From: Sergeia podlipaevii
Lineage: Eukaryota; Euglenozoa; Kinetoplastea; Trypanosomatida; Trypanosomatidae
Assembly (NCBI GenBank): GCA_030849805.1
Contig: JASANZ010002267.1
Location: 84,473 to 148,472, forward strand
Length of the DNA: 64,000 bases
Direction: 5' to 3'
The notes under the pieces are model-generated. The model made no database searches. It saw only the letters and a program-made list of their open reading frames with translations, and was not told where the DNA came from. Below, piece by piece: positions 32,419 through 44,700 of the stretch. The translations under genes were made by a program, and so were the position numbers. Numbering within the stretch: position 1 is the first letter of the stretch; every line of letters begins with the position of its first letter.

Positions 32419-34560
32419 CTAGTCAATCGTAAAGATATGCTTGTTCGCGAGAGGAAGAGCCTTCATCTTTGCTCTCACCCGCTCTTCAGCCAGCTCCCTC
32501 TCCTTCTCCTCCTGCGCCTTCTTGCGGGCCTTGGCGGCCTCCTTCTCCGCCCTCAGCGCCGCCTGTGCCGCCTCTTCTCTCTCCCGCTCAGTCGCCGCTA
32601 GCATCTCCTCATCCATTAACGTTTTCCACGCCTGTTGTCGGGCACGCAGCTCCGCCTCCTCCGCTTCTTTCGCGAGGTCGCGCTTTTGAATGAAGGGGAT
32701 ATCATCTGTTGTTGTTTCGTGCGGAGTCCCAGTCGCTTCCGCTGAGCATGCCCTGGCCGCAGTGGTGGTGGTCTCGCTTTGAGCAAGAACTTTAGATGTC
32801 GGTGCTTGCTCAGGAGATTGTGCCGGGGCAGTTTCACTCTCTTTCTGCGTAACGGCAGGGGAAGCGGCTGCCTCGCGAGCACGGCGGGCCTCCGCCACCT
32901 TCTCGAGCATCGCTTGAGCGCGCGAATTGTCAGCAATGTGCTCCAGAACTGGGACAGCAGCAGCAGTAGACTTCACCTCTGCTTGCTCTGTCCGTGTTGG
33001 TGCTACTTCTCTCACGGCCTCAGCGGTGAAAGGAGAAACAACTGGAGCAGCAGGGGCAAAAGAGCTCATATCTGTTGCCTCCCCCTCTTCCTCCTCCTGC
33101 TGCTTTTGATGCTGGGATGCCGCATTTGGTTCAACGCAAGCTTCATCAACCTTCTCACAGTGATCCTCATCATTGTGACCAGTACCCTCTCTCTCCTCCT
33201 CCTCGCCCTCCGCTCCAGTTTTGCTAGTCCAATTAGTGTTGTTGGCGTTCACCCCGATGATTTCGCGCTTCATCTTTTCCACCTCTTGTGATAGAGGCGG
33301 TGGTACTACCTTCAACACAAGTGTCAGCTCCCCCGAGGTGCGCTCAAATTTCGCGCTCACAGGGGTGGACTCCACTGTGAAGGGAAGCACCAGTAGCCCC
33401 TCGTACGCACTCTGCTCTGCCGTCTTCTCCACCTTCAGCGCGCAGCCATCCTCGGTGATGTCGATGGCCAACGCAGCTGCCCTCTTGACGGCGGGGAAGC
33501 GGAGTTTCACGACGAGCTCCTCGGGAATTCCCACACGCTTGTCCACCACCTTCCACTGCCAGGTGTCAGAGAGGTCGATGCGGCCGCGATGCGTAATCGT
33601 GTGCGCCGGAAGCGTCTCCTTGGGTGCTGCCGGCTTGGTTTCCCCCTTTTTGTTCCTTCCTTTGCCCTGCCCATCAGCAGCAGCAGACGGAGGCTTCTGT
33701 GAAGCCGCTTCAGGAAGTGAAGAAAGTTGCTTGGTTGGCTTCGTGAGCACAGGCTGGCTCGGGTCCACCGCAAAGGGCGACTTGCCATCCTTCTTCCTCA
33801 CTGTCTGATTCTTGGGCTTTCCAATGGCCTTGACGCTCGTAGAGAGACGCGTGAATTCAAACCCGTTAGACTCTGAGTAGCCGCTGTTGATGTGCTCCAC
33901 GGCGATTTCTACAAGGAAACAGAGAAAACGAGCACTGCGGTCCGCGAGGGCAAGCGTGCGGGGATGAAAAGCGGCATCGTACACGTAGCACACATCGTGT
34001 TGCACTTCCTTGTTGTCACTACTAGAACTGGATGCTGCCGCGCTCGGGGTGTTAAGAAACTCCAGCCTCTTCTGAGAGACTGACACAGGTACGTGCCAGT
34101 TGCTGCCCATCCTGTCTCCAGTGGGGTCCTCGCGGTACTCATCCACCTTGTCACTAGAGCACATATTGATGAAGGAGCGAAGCCCATCCAACCCGCTTGA
34201 GGAAGAAGAGGAAGTGAACTTGCGCAGCTCAGAGGCAGAGACGCGACGTGTGGAAGGGTTCAGCAGCTCTACCACAAAGGCAGCAGTTGGAAAAATAAAC
34301 TCGAAGCTGTAGTCGCCGCCCGCGCGTGCCTCGCGCTCGGCCTGCTCCAGGTACGCCTGTTCTTCACGCAGTGTCTCAGGATCATGCAGGGACTCCATGT
34401 ATTCATGCATAAGCTTGGCAAAGACTGGATCCTTCATCTTTTCTTGAATAGTGCGCAGTTCCTCTGGGGTAGCTTGAAAGTCACTGTTGCTGCCGCCACT
34501 GTCGGCACCATTGGCTGCTTGCCGAGCGCCGCCCGCTAAGTTTATAGACTCGAGAGGCAT
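32419..34560 (-). CDS. PIH1-domain protein, DNAAF2/Kintoun-like axonemal dynein assembly factor (713 aa)
   Basis: The N-terminal PIH1 domain (about 60-220) contains FINMCSSDKVD around C134 and the paired GSNWHVPVSVS segment typical of Kintoun/PIH proteins. A CS-like C-terminal PIH module lies at about 335-425 (from WKVVDKRVGIPEE to LTLVLKVVPP). A disordered acidic stretch follows, and then a long charged Ala/Glu/Arg/Lys helix at about 615-705. PIH proteins act with HSP90 and R2TP-like complexes in the cytoplasm to preassemble axonemal dyneins, consistent with a flagellate. The frame is open to 34743, but only from a TTG and through His/Thr-rich leader; the ATG at 34560 opens a sensible N-terminus. 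Assignment within the PIH family (DNAAF2 versus PIH1D1/D3) is by overall size and layout. Confidence 0.77.
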   Translation of the reverse strand: MPLESINLAGGARQAANGADSGGSNSDFQATPEELRTIQEKMKDPVFAKLMHEYMESLHDPETLREEQAYLEQAEREARAGGDYSFEFIFPTAAFVVELLNPSTRRVSASELRKFTSSSSSSGLDGLRSFINMCSSDKVDEYREDPTGDRMGSNWHVPVSVSQKRLEFLNTPSAAASSSSSDNKEVQHDVCYVYDAAFHPRTLALADRSARFLCFLVEIAVEHINSGYSESNGFEFTRLSTSVKAIGKPKNQTVRKKDGKSPFAVDPSQPVLTKPTKQLSSLPEAASQKPPSAAADGQGKGRNKKGETKPAAPKETLPAHTITHRGRIDLSDTWQWKVVDKRVGIPEELVVKLRFPAVKRAAALAIDITEDGCALKVEKTAEQSAYEGLLVLPFTVESTPVSAKFERTSGELTLVLKVVPPPLSQEVEKMKREIIGVNANNTNWTSKTGAEGEEEEREGTGHNDEDHCEKVDEACVEPNAASQHQKQQEEEEGEATDMSSFAPAAPVVSPFTAEAVREVAPTRTEQAEVKSTAAAVPVLEHIADNSRAQAMLEKVAEARRAREAAASPAVTQKESETAPAQSPEQAPTSKVLAQSETTTTAARACSAEATGTPHETTTDDIPFIQKRDLAKEAEEAELRARQQAWKTLMDEEMLAATEREREEAAQAALRAEKEAAKARKKAQEEKERELAEERVRAKMKALPLANKHIFTID

Positions 34561-35717
34561 TAATGAAACTGTTCTATATACGTTCCTCTTAGTGTCTGTG
34601 TGTGTGTGTGTGTGTGGATTTTTTAACGATTCTTCCGTGGTAGTCCACTTATGCGTTGTCCGCCTCTCTCTTGTATGTAATATACTCTCTTTTCTATCTA
34701 TGTATATCCGTATAGATACCCGTCCCTCTGTACGCTGAAGCAAGAAAAAAAAAAAAATCGCTGCTTTGCTGATAAAATATTGAATAAAAATGATTCTTTA
34801 AAGGAAAGAAAAAAAAGGGGGGCTAGTTGTACGTGAGAATTTATGAATAACGAGCTCGCGATAAAAAGTATCACCCTCCTAAAATATTATATGATGTGCG
34901 TGTGTCTGCCTCCCAACCGTGTATGCGAGTGCGTGTAAGTTAGAGTGGTGTGCTTATGTAAGAGATGTGTCAGCAAAAGCAATCCTCCTCAGTGACACTC
35001 AATTGATTTTCCAAGACAGATCAAAACCTATATACGTGAAGAGAGAAAAGCAAAGAAAAAAACAAGAAAAAAAAAGGGGGATAACATAGCAGCGTGAAGT
35101 AGTGAAACAGAGAAATAAAATAGATGAGAACATAAATGTTTGACTCATCTGCAGCTCGTTGTACGTCATTCAAACAGGCAGCGAATGCTTCGCTACACAC
35201 GCTCCTAGGTTCTTTCTTTGTTTATATCGTCACTGTGCACAGCCATATATACATATATTTATGCTACTGTTGTATGGTGTGATGGTGTTGCTTTTCAAAT
35301 GCCAAATTCATGTTCATGTGATCTCAAAAAGAAAAAAATGTCTCTACTGCTCATCATTCTCTCTCTTCGAGGGAAAAAAAAGTACGAAGAGAAGTAGTAG
35401 TGGTAGAGGGTGGGTCGCGAAAAAAAAAAAAAATCTAAAACGATCCACCTTCTCTCTCCTATTTTGCTCGTTAGTCCCCGTTGCATCCTCTCCCTCCTCC
35501 CTCCTCCACAATGTCAGTCTTTAAATCAATGTCACAAAGTAGAAGAAAGGCCGACAAAGTCAAGTGTAAGCTATATTATAGTAATAATAAAACAGAGACA
35601 CACTCTCAAGCGTACAGAGACGGATGCACAAGCACAAACACATCACTTTCTTTCTTTGTGTAAAACAACGAAGCTACGTCAACTCACTGAGTAGTGTCTC
35701 CTTCTTCATGCACCTTC
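34561..35717. other. 1.2 kb spacer upstream of the PIH1 gene
   Basis: AT-rich with GT repeats near 34598-34615 and A runs near 34744-34757 and 35418-35432. No supported gene; the short frames are simple-sequence translations. Confidence 0.6.
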
Positions 35718-38700
35718 TCATAACGCTTCACTTGTGTCGGACTCCATCACAAGTCGTCGACTGTTGCTGGCATTCTTCGGACCCAACAGTGCTGGCGATG
35801 TCGACATCATCATCAACGTTTGGCGTGCCATTGCCGCGGCAGAGATGGTAGTTCGGGGTACCAGAGATTGACCCGGCGCACTGTCACTCGCGTTGCCATC
35901 GGTGATAGGGGGAGTCGCGATAGCAACGGCACTATGAGTAGTACTTGACGACGAACAAGACGGTGTCTTTGTTGCTGCTGCCGACGCTGCGGTTGCTGGG
36001 GGTGGTAGTGGCGTTGGTGTCCTTGATGCAGATTGTCTCTTTGGCCCTGAAGGTTGCCGAGGCAACTCCTCCTTCTCCTCCCTTCTGAAATCGTCGTCGC
36101 TGTCGTGTTCGTCCTCCTTCAGAAGAGCTGCAGTGTGTATTGGCTGGGCGTTGTCGTCATGAATCGCGTCATAGTGTGATCCCTCACCGATACAATTTCG
36201 TGTTGGCGGCTGTAGAGCAGCTTCTGCTGGGAGTCGCAGAGCACAGTCTACATTGCTGTGGTCCCTGCCACTACTAAGGGGACGTCTCATCTGTCTCTGA
36301 TGCTTCTTCGCTGCCAACATCGGTGGGCCACCGCCACCATTAGACGGGACGAGAGGAAGAACAGAGGCGCATGGTTCAGAGTGCAGAGCGGCGGTACTCT
36401 CCGCCTTCACAGTCCCTTCTCCAGCAGTGCCTCTTGCTTCACTTCTCTGGCGCGTGAGTGCGGTAGAAGAATGGTTAATTGCTGGAGAGAAGGTGTAGCC
36501 ACGCTTGTAAAGCTCGCTCCTCGTCGTCTGATCCTTCGCCAGTTCGTGACTAATGCGACGTCGCAGTGGCTCGGTGTAGAGACGATCAACCTGCTCCTCC
36601 TGAGCCTCACGGGACATGCGCCGAGAGGGCGGGATGGGTCGCGCTAATGTGAGTGGAGAGGGAGAAGAAGTCATTGAAGGAGGGTGGGGGATTGGCGTCG
36701 CACCAGCAGCACGCACGTGATCTATTTCTGCTGCGGATGCTGCTGCAACGCCGCCACCACCACCACCACTCCTTGTGCTTCCTTCAAGTCGCCGTAGAAA
36801 AAACTGCTGCTGCTGCTGCTGAGTCTCCTCACGCCTTCCGTCTTGAAAAGGCGACTGACGAGAGTCGGCGAAGGAGTAGACACGCCTCACAGGCTGGGCT
36901 GCGGCGTCCATTAGAGGAGGGGGAGCCCGCGCTGAATAATGCGGCACACAGGTGCTGCTGGTGGCCCTGATGTCGCCATCCGCAGAGTAGCGGTGCAGAG
37001 AGTGCTGCTGCTGCTGTGGATAACACGTGTAGGAGCCCGATGACGACGGCAACGACAAGTACGGATGAAGCAGACCTCCATATGCGTGGGAACCGCCATC
37101 TCTCAACAAAGACGATGACGCCTCTTGCTCAAAGTGCCGCCCCGCTCCATTCTCTACGGGCGTCTCACTGTGCGAAGGGTACTGCGTTGAGGAGGAGGAG
37201 AGCATCGTCGCTGACTTCGCTGAGAGCCGGCGCTGCTGGGAAAGAAGCTGTAGACGCTTGCGTTCTGCTAATGGTGCGTAGACACCCGCCAAGGTGGCGC
37301 TCGTGTTGCTGCTGGTTGATATAGACGCTGCTGAGATGGCACCCGCTGTCTCGCGTGTGCGCGGATCTGCCTTTTCACGGGTAGAAACGGGCTCCACCCC
37401 ACGCACGCCTGTGGCGTCAATGTTGGCTTTCATCAGCTCCTTGATGAAGTACGCGCTCCACGCCTGCTCCTGCCGTCCCTCTGTCGCTCCCTCTGTACTA
37501 GCACGGCTACCATGCGTGGCAGCATGAGTGCTCTTCTTCCGGGCCATGCCGCTGCGCTGCGGAGAAGAAGCAAGGGAGGCATCACGCGCTGAAGTGCCTG
37601 CAGGGGCTATGACGGATGCGCTTGTCGCGCGCACAGCGGCTTCAAGGATCTCTACAAGTGCAGAGGAAGAAGATGGGCGTCGCGGAAGTGTACTGGTGAG
37701 AAGTGGATAGCGAGAAGAAGCGGATGAGAAGGACGCTTGCTGCTGCTGCTGCTGCTTCTTGCGTTGCTGAGCCAACCGCAGCTTCCCCGTGGCTGTGTTA
37801 GGCATCTGCTCAGGTGACAGTGGCGGCGGCTGCGCTGCTGCTGCTGCTGCAAGCGTTGGCGGTGCTGGTGCTGGTGATGGCAACTTCAGTCTCGCCCCGT
37901 CATCTCTGTCGTCATCTCTGTCGTCATCTCTGTCGTCGTCTCTGTTGCCATCGCTGTCGCCATCTCTGTTGCCATCTCTGTCGCCATCGCTGCCGCCGTC
38001 TCTCTGCGCTTCCCCATCTTGCGCAAAAATACACCCGCGAGGAGTGTCGCAGTTGTCTGCGCGTGTGACATTGTGTGGCGCTGGTGGAGAGCTCCTGCCA
38101 GTCGACAATATAGACCCCGAGCCGCCGCTCGCGTTCCTCTTATCCATCCTCTTTTCATCATTGATGCTGCTGCTGCTGTCCATTAATACTATCGCAGTAG
38201 CAACAGTGCTGCTTGTAGCACCTACATCCATCTCTTCACTCACTATCCCTTGCAGAGCAGGCGGCGGTGAGTTTTCATCTTCCTCCGCATGCTGTCGTTG
38301 CGGTTCCTCTTGTTCCTGCTGTTGCAGCGGTGGTGGTTCGTCTGCTCTTGGTATCATCACATCCGCATTGTCATCCATGCTGAGCACACTACTGGAAGCA
38401 CAGCTGCTGCTGCTGCTGCGATTTTCTTCGTGGCTGCGGTCAGCACCACCAATAGCCCTAAAGTAGACTTGCTGGGGAGAAGATGATGGTGGTGGTCGCC
38501 TGAGACGGCGGCGTTCATCAGACTCTTGATCTGCTTGTACGCCAGTAGTACTCTGCTGGCTGACGAGCGCTGCTGCCACTGCCGCTGCCGCTGTGGCGGC
38601 CATCTCGGTCTCTCTCTCTTCGCTTCGTCGGAGTTGCTCCTCAAACATGTGGCGCAGGCTTGACACCTCGCTCTGGAGTTTGTGCACTTCACTTTTGGTC

Positions 38701-41700
38701 CGGCGTAGCTCTGCCGCAGTGTTCTCCTCATCCTCCTTCCTCTCCCTAGCAACACAGGCGACGGTTTCACCAGCGGCTGGCACGACAGTGGAGTCTACTG
38801 CTTCTGCTACCGTCGTCGTCTTGGTAGCAGCAGCAGCTGAAGTCGCCTCCACCGCCTCCTGAAACGAGGGGGTGTTGATGGAGTGCACCTGCAATGCAGC
38901 AGTCACGCTGTAAGAGGACTGCACACTCGCGATCAGTTTCTCCACGTCGCCCGCATGGGAAGGCACATGTAGTGAGCCGATGTGCCTTGACTCATCATTG
39001 CTGCTAGGGGTCACCCAGTATTGGCTAACGTACAGCGCCATCGTAAGCGGGAAGCAGTACTTCGCCAGTTGACGCTCAATCGCTAGCGCCGTCACAGGTT
39101 GTCCAGCACTCGCGCCGTTGAGCTCCATATTGGAGCTGATACTCACGCTGTTGCTACATACGTTGACCGCGAACTGCACGTGGAGGCCTTGTGCGTCAGC
39201 GTGACCGTCCGTGCCTTCCACAACTGCAAAGTCAATGCAGTGGACATCTGTCATCTCCACCCCGCACGCATCACTTGCATCAATGCACAGAGTCTTGTAG
39301 AGGCTGGTCTGTCTTTTGTCGTTTCCGCTTCCACCCGCTGTGTCCGCCTGACGCTGCAGAAGGTTTGCCCAGTCCCGCCCGGGAAGAAACTTGACGCACT
39401 CCACAGCCGCTGCAATAGGCTGCGGCGTGGGTCTCACGCCGCGTGCCTCTGTGCTTCTTCCTCCCTCCTCAGCTACCGCCCCCTCTGGGACTTGAGCTGA
39501 GGTTGAGGTTGACATTGCCGTCGCTGCTGCTGCTGTAGGCCGACCTGATATTGGACTAATAGGAGGAAAGGTAGTCCAGTTGGGCTGTGCTGCAAACACA
39601 GCGAGACCGCCAGTGGTCGCGGTCATACCTGTGGCGGGACACAAGCCACGTGGAGGGCTGCTCAGCGCGAGCGACGTCTCAGGAGGGGGTGTAGGCTGAA
39701 GGAATCCTTCGATATCCGCCTCCTCATTGACCGCTACGTTGGCTATAACGGCGCCACGGTCAATGTCTTCCTTGTCATGCAGCGAGTTGTCTTCCCCTCC
39801 GCTATCCACGCTCTCTCCAGCAGCGGCCACCACAACGCTGACTGTGCGGGTGGTGCGGTAGGCAGGCCTCTGTGCCGTGGCCAGTGTACTCGTACCGTCA
39901 CTTGTGAGAATGGACGAGTACGACTGCTTCGTCAGAAACGAGTCCGGCGAAGCTTCTGGCCGTCCTGATGACTCGTCGCCACTGCCCTGAGCAACAAGAG
40001 CAGCACCAGCACCAGCCTCGTTAACGTGAATAGAGACGGAAGTGCTACTGCGGTGCTTGGTGCCCTTCAGCGTCTCACCTGCTATCCAGCCTTTCGCCTG
40101 TGAAGCACCAAGGAGAAGGATGGGAATCTGCCCTGGACGAGAGAGATCACCCGCCACCTTCTCCTCTTCCATCTTTTTCAATTTATCTTCGTCAGAGAGG
40201 AGAGAAGGAGAGGGAGGTGCACGAGTGACATCATCATCCTCCTTATCGGCAATGACGCTGGCTTTCACAGTAATAGTAGCTGCCGCTGCTCTCTCTGTCC
40301 TCTCGCCGTCCTGCTGATACGCCTGCGACGCGGTGCCAGAGGCAAAAGTGGCTGCAGCTGCCGTTGATGATGGCGTGGGTTCACTCGTGCTCTGAAAGCT
40401 CAGCGGCGGAGCGTCCTTGTCTCCAATCATCATCATCGCCTGCAGTTTCACCAAGTCTTCTCCTACCGGGGGGTGCTGCTGCTGCTGATGTTGCTGTTGT
40501 TGCTGCTGCTGCGCAGGCACCGTGTGAACGACATTAAAAGTTCGGTACGGGCTGCCGGAATTCGTTGTAGTAGTGGTGATGCCGCCGCCACCACCACCGC
40601 AGTATCGATGGATACTTGCGGCCCCCACAGGAAGGTCATCAAACTGACTCATCTCTGACAGCATATTACCAGCAGTAGCGGCAGCTGCCGCAGGGGAAGG
40701 GGGACTGCTGCCATACACCTCACCCAGGTCAATACCTGCAGCGGCGGCAAAGACCTCAATGCCAGTTGCAATGCGTTGTGGAGCGAAGAGCTGAAAGTCC
40801 ATAGTAGGGTTGGCTATGTGAAGGAAGATATTCCCAATGTTGCGAGTCGCGGGAGGAGGAGGAGACTGAGGCTGCTGCTGCTGCTGCTGCTGCTGTTCCC
40901 CCGCTTCGCACACCTTCCCCTCCTGCCCTTCATCCTCATCCTTGTCGTTATGGTTGCTATTATCGCGGTGATGGTTGCTATCGGCCGCTGCTGCGTCCTG
41001 CTGCTCCTCCGCCCCTGCCAACTCTGGCGACATCAAAGGCTTTGGAAGCTGCCGCACAGTGCTGCTCAACGTACTCACGTTGGTCATCATGGTGGTGGCC
41101 GTACTACCAGACTGGTGCTTGCCGCCCCTTTCGCCTGACCCTGTCGCCGTGAAGTCCGATGTCAAGGCACCGTCCCCTCGTTCTGCTGATATCACCGCGT
41201 CAAGATATTCGTATTCCCCTGCGTCGCTTGGTGCTGTCCTGGCGAGCTCCACGCGGCGCCAGTGCTGCTCCTGCTGCTGAGCCCACTCATCTACCATGGA
41301 AAGCGTACTCCCGTACTGGCGCATTAACTTAACTACGGTTGGGCACTTGGGGAGGCACTTAGGGGCGGCAAGCACGAGGCCCCAGGCATTGCCTACCAGC
41401 TCCCTCACTGCATCGGCGCTGGTCTCTCTTCCTCCTTCCCCTTCTTCTGCGTGCGCTGCCGGTACCGTTGCCTTTCCCTCAGCTCCCTCTCCAGAGCTCA
41501 TGAAGACTGGTGCTGTCAGCGGGGGCTGCTCAGCCGTTCCATAGCGGAAAATGTTAAGTCGTGTTTTCAGCGTACACCTCCAGTTAGACCGCGCGTGCTC
41601 CGAGGCAGCAGCGCCGGTACTGAGTGAGAATCTGTCATGTGAGTGTGACTGAGAGTGAGAGGAATGATCAATGTGGCCGACAACACTGGTGGAGAATTCA

Positions 41701-44700
41701 GACATGCGAGTGATGGCTTGCTGCGGTGGTGGCTCCCGTAAATTTTCTATTCTATCCACGCCAGCAGGGAGTGAGAGAAAGGGCAAGTAGTCCAGCACCG
41801 CTGCCACACACGGGTACGGGAGACGAATGTCGTTCTCGTGATGGCCGCTGCCACCGCTGCCGAAACTGTCACCACTAGTGTTGTCACAATGACTGCTGCC
41901 CAGCGCAGGTGCTGTCTTGGAGGAAGAGGAAGAGGACTGGGCCGGGTAAGAATGAAGAGTGAAGATACAGGACGATACCGTGAGCCTCGCCTGGTCACGA
42001 CCAACAAGGTGAAAGACTCCGCCATACGCCGACAGCAGTCCAGGACACGCTCCGCACGCCAGCAGGCTGCTTTTCAGTGCTAACACAACCTCAGGACTGT
42101 GGACAGCAGCGGCACACATAGCCTCTGTCGTAACACGCACGCTGCCCAAGCCAAACGTATCCCTGCTTTCTGTCGAGGAGGAAGGTATGGATAAGACCAT
42201 GGACATAAGCTTGTCCGAGTACAGGTAACTGCTCCAGCGTGAGAGACGACGGCTGGACATGTTCACAGAATCGTTGTTATAAAAACCGCTGCTGCTGTGA
42301 CCCTGGTAGCGTGGGCCGCCAAGTCCGGCGTTGGGGACGCTGTTTCGGTCTGTTCCCATCCCGTTGGCTGTGATACTGCTCGCAAAACCCATTCTTCCCT
42401 TCTCCTCTGTCCTCCTATCTTGCTGCTGTTGTTGGGCGACATCTGCAGTGGAAGTGCGCTCTGCGAGAGCTGCGGCGAAAGCTTTGCGAGTATCCAGCAC
42501 GTAGCTGCCCAACGCGTGGCGGGTAGCGACGTAGCGGGCTAGCAACGCAGCCGCTAGCACCTCCATACTCGGTAGAGAAGTGGCTCCAGCTTTTCTTATA
42601 GCAACAGTAGTTGATTCTCGGTCCTCACGCATCCCTTCCTTAATGATGTCTGGAGTGCTACTTTCGCTGCCCAGCCCCACCTCTCCCTCTCGCTGTCCCG
42701 CTTGCTGTAAAGAGGAAGATGAAAGAGAAGATAAAGACTCTGACTTGGCGCACACCGAGCGCGATGACGAGAAGAACGACAAGGAAGAGGGGGTCTGGCA
42801 CAGAAACTCTGTCTCTGTCACTTGCAAAGTGGCACGATCTACCGCCAGCAGTGACTGAGAGCTTGTGAAGTATCTGAGAGGCGCACGCAGCGGCGACGAT
42901 GACAGTTTTTTGCCGGCGTAGTCTTTATTTTCAAAGTGCTCCAGGATCGTCACGATGTCAGTTTCAAGGAGACGTGAGAGAGCTTCCTCAGTGATGAGTG
43001 GAGCTGAAGTAGACAATGCGGGCTGGCATTTCGGAGACAAAGGCCTCGTGCCATCCTTCTCCTCGGCAGCGTCGTGCTGCTGCTGCTGCTGTTTAGCGCC
43101 CTCCTTGCTGGCCTCTAGGCCTCCCTTTGCGTCGTCCTTCTCAGACTGGTGAGGCGAAGGCAGTCTTGGGAACCGCGACGTTACCGAGCACGCCCGCAGC
43201 GACACCGTTGAGCCGCCACTCGCCACCACGTTCATGCCCGATCCTGACATCTCAACACCAGTGTTCACCAGCTCTGCAGACGCATCCTCCAGACACAGCA
43301 GCGCGCACACACCACAGCGCTCGAACATGGTAGAGTCCACAGAGGCGAAAGACCTGCCCTGAAGCAAGATACCACACCCGAGAACTGTGGAGAAGGTAGC
43401 GAATGTCGCCATCAGTCGTGCATCGTCATACGCCTCTACCGCGGCCCATGTGATGGCAACGCCAGAAAACGTGCAGTCTTTGAGATGCACAAGGCACTCA
43501 TCGCGGCACACAAGACTAGACCCACTGCAGCCACCGTATAGGTCGCACTGGCTAAGGAGGCAACTTGTGTTGGAACTAATATCTAGCGCACTCACGCTGT
43601 AAGAATCAAAGGCTACCATGGAGTTCGCGCCGCCGGCAATACTTTGGGCCCCTGCAGCAGCTTCCGTGTCCATCCCGCTCCGCCGCCTGCTGCAAGACAT
43701 GAAAGAGCCAGCAGCAGCAGCTGTGGGCAAGTAAAACGCCGTTGCCGCTGCCTTTCCTCTCTTGCTCACGTTCACACCGAGCGGGGTCGCGCTGTCCTGA
43801 TCACCGCCGCCGCCCCTTGTCATTGGAGTATTGCCCCCTCTCGATAAGGCATCGCTGCATCCCAGTGGGTCCTCATCCGGCGTGTGCAGTGACGTTCTCC
43901 ACGCGTGCACGCTGCGAGGGGTGCTGATCTTATGTGATCGGGTGACGGCGGTCACTTCCTCCACCTCCTTCGCCCTATCGACCTTCACGTTGAACGTGGT
44001 GGTATTCGACGTAGGTGATATAAACGCACCCTCCAGCCTCTTCGACAACTGCTGAGGATCATAACAGCCAGCGTCGTGGTCCTCGTCGCCGTTCTCCTCG
44101 TCAGTGTCTCTGTCATTCTTCTTCTGATGGCCAAGGTTGCTGTCCCTGTTCACCATACGCTCTGAGAGAGCGGAAGTGGTCAGCATTTGCCCCTGTTCGC
44201 CGCCTCGCGACACAGCTCCCGATACCGTCCCTTCTAGGGTACTAACAGAAAGTTCCTCCGTTAACTGTGATGAAGGCACACCCGAAGACTGAAGTAAATG
44301 TGAGTCAGAAAGCAAGTCTGACATACCGCTCTGCTCGGTGGAAGTAAGTGACCTACCCTGGCCACGAGGGCCAAGTGGCAGAGGCTTCATCCATCGTTGG
44401 GCCTTTCTGTATCGTGGCTGTCCCCCTGCCGTGGCAGCTAGAGTAGCACTCGTCTCTGTGCTTGCAATATTATCGCCATTCCCATTCCCCTCAATGGTGT
44501 CTTGTGGCGCAAGAGAAGTCAAAGCTGTCGCGACAATAGCCTCCTCGTCCTCCCCATCCTTCTCCTCCACCGACTCCGACGTGAGTATCAGCTGCGCACA
44601 CTGCTCCTTCACCGACGCAGGTTCACTAAACTGGCAGTTAATAAAGAACACCGGACCCGGGCCTGACACCCGAACTCCACTCTGGAAAGCTACTCCTACG

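Noticed and set aside
37898..38003. Possible CRISPR-like array from the short-period repeats
   Set aside because: Units are contiguous 12-base repeats without spacers, inside a eukaryotic coding frame; it is a minisatellite.
37789..38466. 225-codon Ser/Leu-rich plus-strand frame
   Set aside because: Opposite the giant gene and produced by its Asp/Arg minisatellite and Gln/Ala runs.
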